Below are positions 62,873-64,000 of a stretch of DNA of 64,000 nucleotides, piece after piece. The notes beneath the pieces were generated by a model, which worked only from the letters and a program-made list of their open reading frames with translations, was not told where the DNA came from and did not search any database. A program made the translations under genes and the position numbers. The stretch's first letter is position 1, and every line of letters starts with the position of its first letter. The stretch is from Desulfonatronum thioautotrophicum (GTDB lineage: Bacteria; Desulfobacterota; Desulfovibrionia; Desulfovibrionales; Desulfonatronaceae): NCBI RefSeq assembly GCF_000934745.1, contig NZ_JYNO01000004.1:348035-412034 (forward strand), read 5' to 3'.

Positions 62873-64000
62873 TCAGGGTTTGGCACTTTTGAGCACTTCG
62901 GTGATGCGCCGGCTGGCCAGGCCGTCCCAGAGGCTGGGGACCGCGGAGGGTTTGCTGTGGCCGCTGAGGATTTGCTTCACGGTTTCACGCAATAGCGCCA
63001 TATCCCGACCGATAAGAACATTGCTGCCCTCGTCCAGGGTGATGGGCCGCTCGGTATTCTCGCGCAGGGTCAGGCAGGGGATGCGCAGGGCCGTGGTTTC
63101 CTCCTGCAGGCCGCCGCTGTCGGTCATGACCACGGTCGCGTCCTTCCAGAGATACAGGAAATCATCATAGCCCAGGGGCGGAAAGAGGTGGATGCCGGAA
63201 GTGATCGGCCCGGTGCCGGCATTGGGATCCTCCAGTCCCTGGGTAAGGCCGAAGGCCTCCAGCCGGGCCTTGGTTCTGGGGTGGCAGGGAAAGACGATGG
63301 GCATGTCCTGGGCGATTTCCCGCAGAGTTGCCATGATCGGGCTCAGGTCTTCTTTTCGGTCCACATTGGAGGGCCGGTGCAACGTCATGCAGGCGTATCG
63401 CTGGGGAAGGCGTTGCTTGAACGGATGCGTCGCCAGGGAGTCCGCGGGGCGGGCTTGCAGTCGTTTTAATTGGTAGAACAGATTGTCGATCATCACGTGA
63501 CCGACAAAGTGCACGGCAGCGGCATCCTTGCCCTCGCGCAGCAGATTCTCGGTGCCCTGCTTTTCGGTGGTGAAGAAAATATCCGTAATCGCGTCCGTGG
63601 CCAGCCGATTGATCTCCTCGGGCATGGAGCGATCCCCGGAGCGCAGGCCTGCCTCCACATGAACCAGGCAGATGTGCATCTTCTTGGCCACCAGTCCCGT
63701 GGCAATCGTGGAGTTGACGTCCCCGACCACCAGAACCATCTCCGGCTGCTCGGTCTTACAGACCTGCTCGAATTTGATCATGATCGCCGCGGTCTGCTCC
63801 GCGTGACTCCCGGATCCGACCTCCAGGTTGTAGTCCGGCTTGTCAATGCCCAGTTCGGCGAAAAAGGAACCGGACATGTTTTCGTCGTAGTGCTGCCCGG
63901 TATGCACCAGCAGGGGGCGGATCGCCTGGGCATGGTTCTCCCGGATTTCCCGCAAAATCGGGGCGATCTTCATGAAGTTCGGGCGAGCACCGGCGACGAA
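62873..64000 (-). CDS. wecB: UDP-N-acetylglucosamine 2-epimerase, N terminus beyond the window
   Basis: This enzyme interconverts UDP-GlcNAc and UDP-ManNAc for surface polysaccharides. It shows GQHYDENMSGSFF, VVGDVNSTIA, HVEAGLRSGDRSMPEEINRL, TLHRPSNV, MTDSGGLQEE and TERPITLDEGSN. The frame continues past the last base (FVAGARPNF precedes the internal Met at 63973), so ~12 N-terminal residues, part of the FGTRPE-type loop, lie outside. Near PEP-CTERM and PilZ genes it fits a surface polymer locus. Confidence 0.95.
   Translation of the reverse strand, partial: FVAGARPNFMKIAPILREIRENHAQAIRPLLVHTGQHYDENMSGSFFAELGIDKPDYNLEVGSGSHAEQTAAIMIKFEQVCKTEQPEMVLVVGDVNSTIATGLVAKKMHICLVHVEAGLRSGDRSMPEEINRLATDAITDIFFTTEKQGTENLLREGKDAAAVHFVGHVMIDNLFYQLKRLQARPADSLATHPFKQRLPQRYACMTLHRPSNVDRKEDLSPIMATLREIAQDMPIVFPCHPRTKARLEAFGLTQGLEDPNAGTGPITSGIHLFPPLGYDDFLYLWKDATVVMTDSGGLQEETTALRIPCLTLRENTERPITLDEGSNVLIGRDMALLRETVKQILSGHSKPSAVPSLWDGLASRRITEVLKSAKP

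Overview
The window looks like chromosomal DNA of a sulfate-reducing Deltaproteobacterium (Desulfobacterota, probably Desulfovibrionales). The reasons are an H-NOX-type chemoreceptor, a MobB with an added Cys-rich module, DUF116 and DUF362 genes, a PEP-CTERM response regulator, and a GC-rich housekeeping backbone interrupted by repeat-rich AT-shifted DNA. The genus is an inference, not something read directly.

Bases 1-18.8 kb are almost entirely signal transduction. After the 3' part of nadD come a MASE3-PAS histidine kinase with its NtrC-type partner, a lone receiver protein, a transmembrane chemoreceptor, CheW and a periplasmic-sensor kinase. Then follows a tight co-directional chemosensory operon: H-NOX chemoreceptor, soluble receptor-like protein, STAS protein, CheY, CheA and a hybrid kinase. 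No CheR or CheB is present.

Bases 18.8-44.3 kb are mostly housekeeping: a PabB-PabC fusion, an AAA ATPase/nuclease, a lipoprotein, an AddAB-like recombination pair with an unusual gene boundary, a PagL-like outer membrane protein, DUF362, a DHA2 transporter, tRNA-Ser(TGA), carbamate kinase, moeA-mobB, then hisS, aspS, def, fmt, a DUF116 gene and rsmB. A frameshifted GNAT toxin remnant lies at 20.8-21.3 kb.

Bases 44.3-54 kb hold two PilZ proteins, a TPR protein, a PrsR-type sigma-54 activator and a PEP-CTERM surface protein. A 17-bp operator (consensus TGTAARNTTTTCCGACA) recurs in this stretch and again at 62.5 kb. At 51-54 kb an APS kinase fused to a catalytically degenerate ATP sulfurylase sits next to cysQ, which suggests PAPS metabolism separate from dissimilatory sulfate reduction.

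Bases 54-62.5 kb are a mobile/decay island. It holds five toxin-antitoxin modules in different stages of ruin (nonsense, truncation, MITE insertion, two intact), two unrelated MITE families (one with IS66-like ends and 8-bp target duplications, one nested in the other), a REP-associated transposase with tandem 225-bp repeats and two broken relatives, a 62-bp duplicated piece of cysQ, and a PEP-CTERM tail remnant. The window ends inside wecB (UDP-GlcNAc 2-epimerase).
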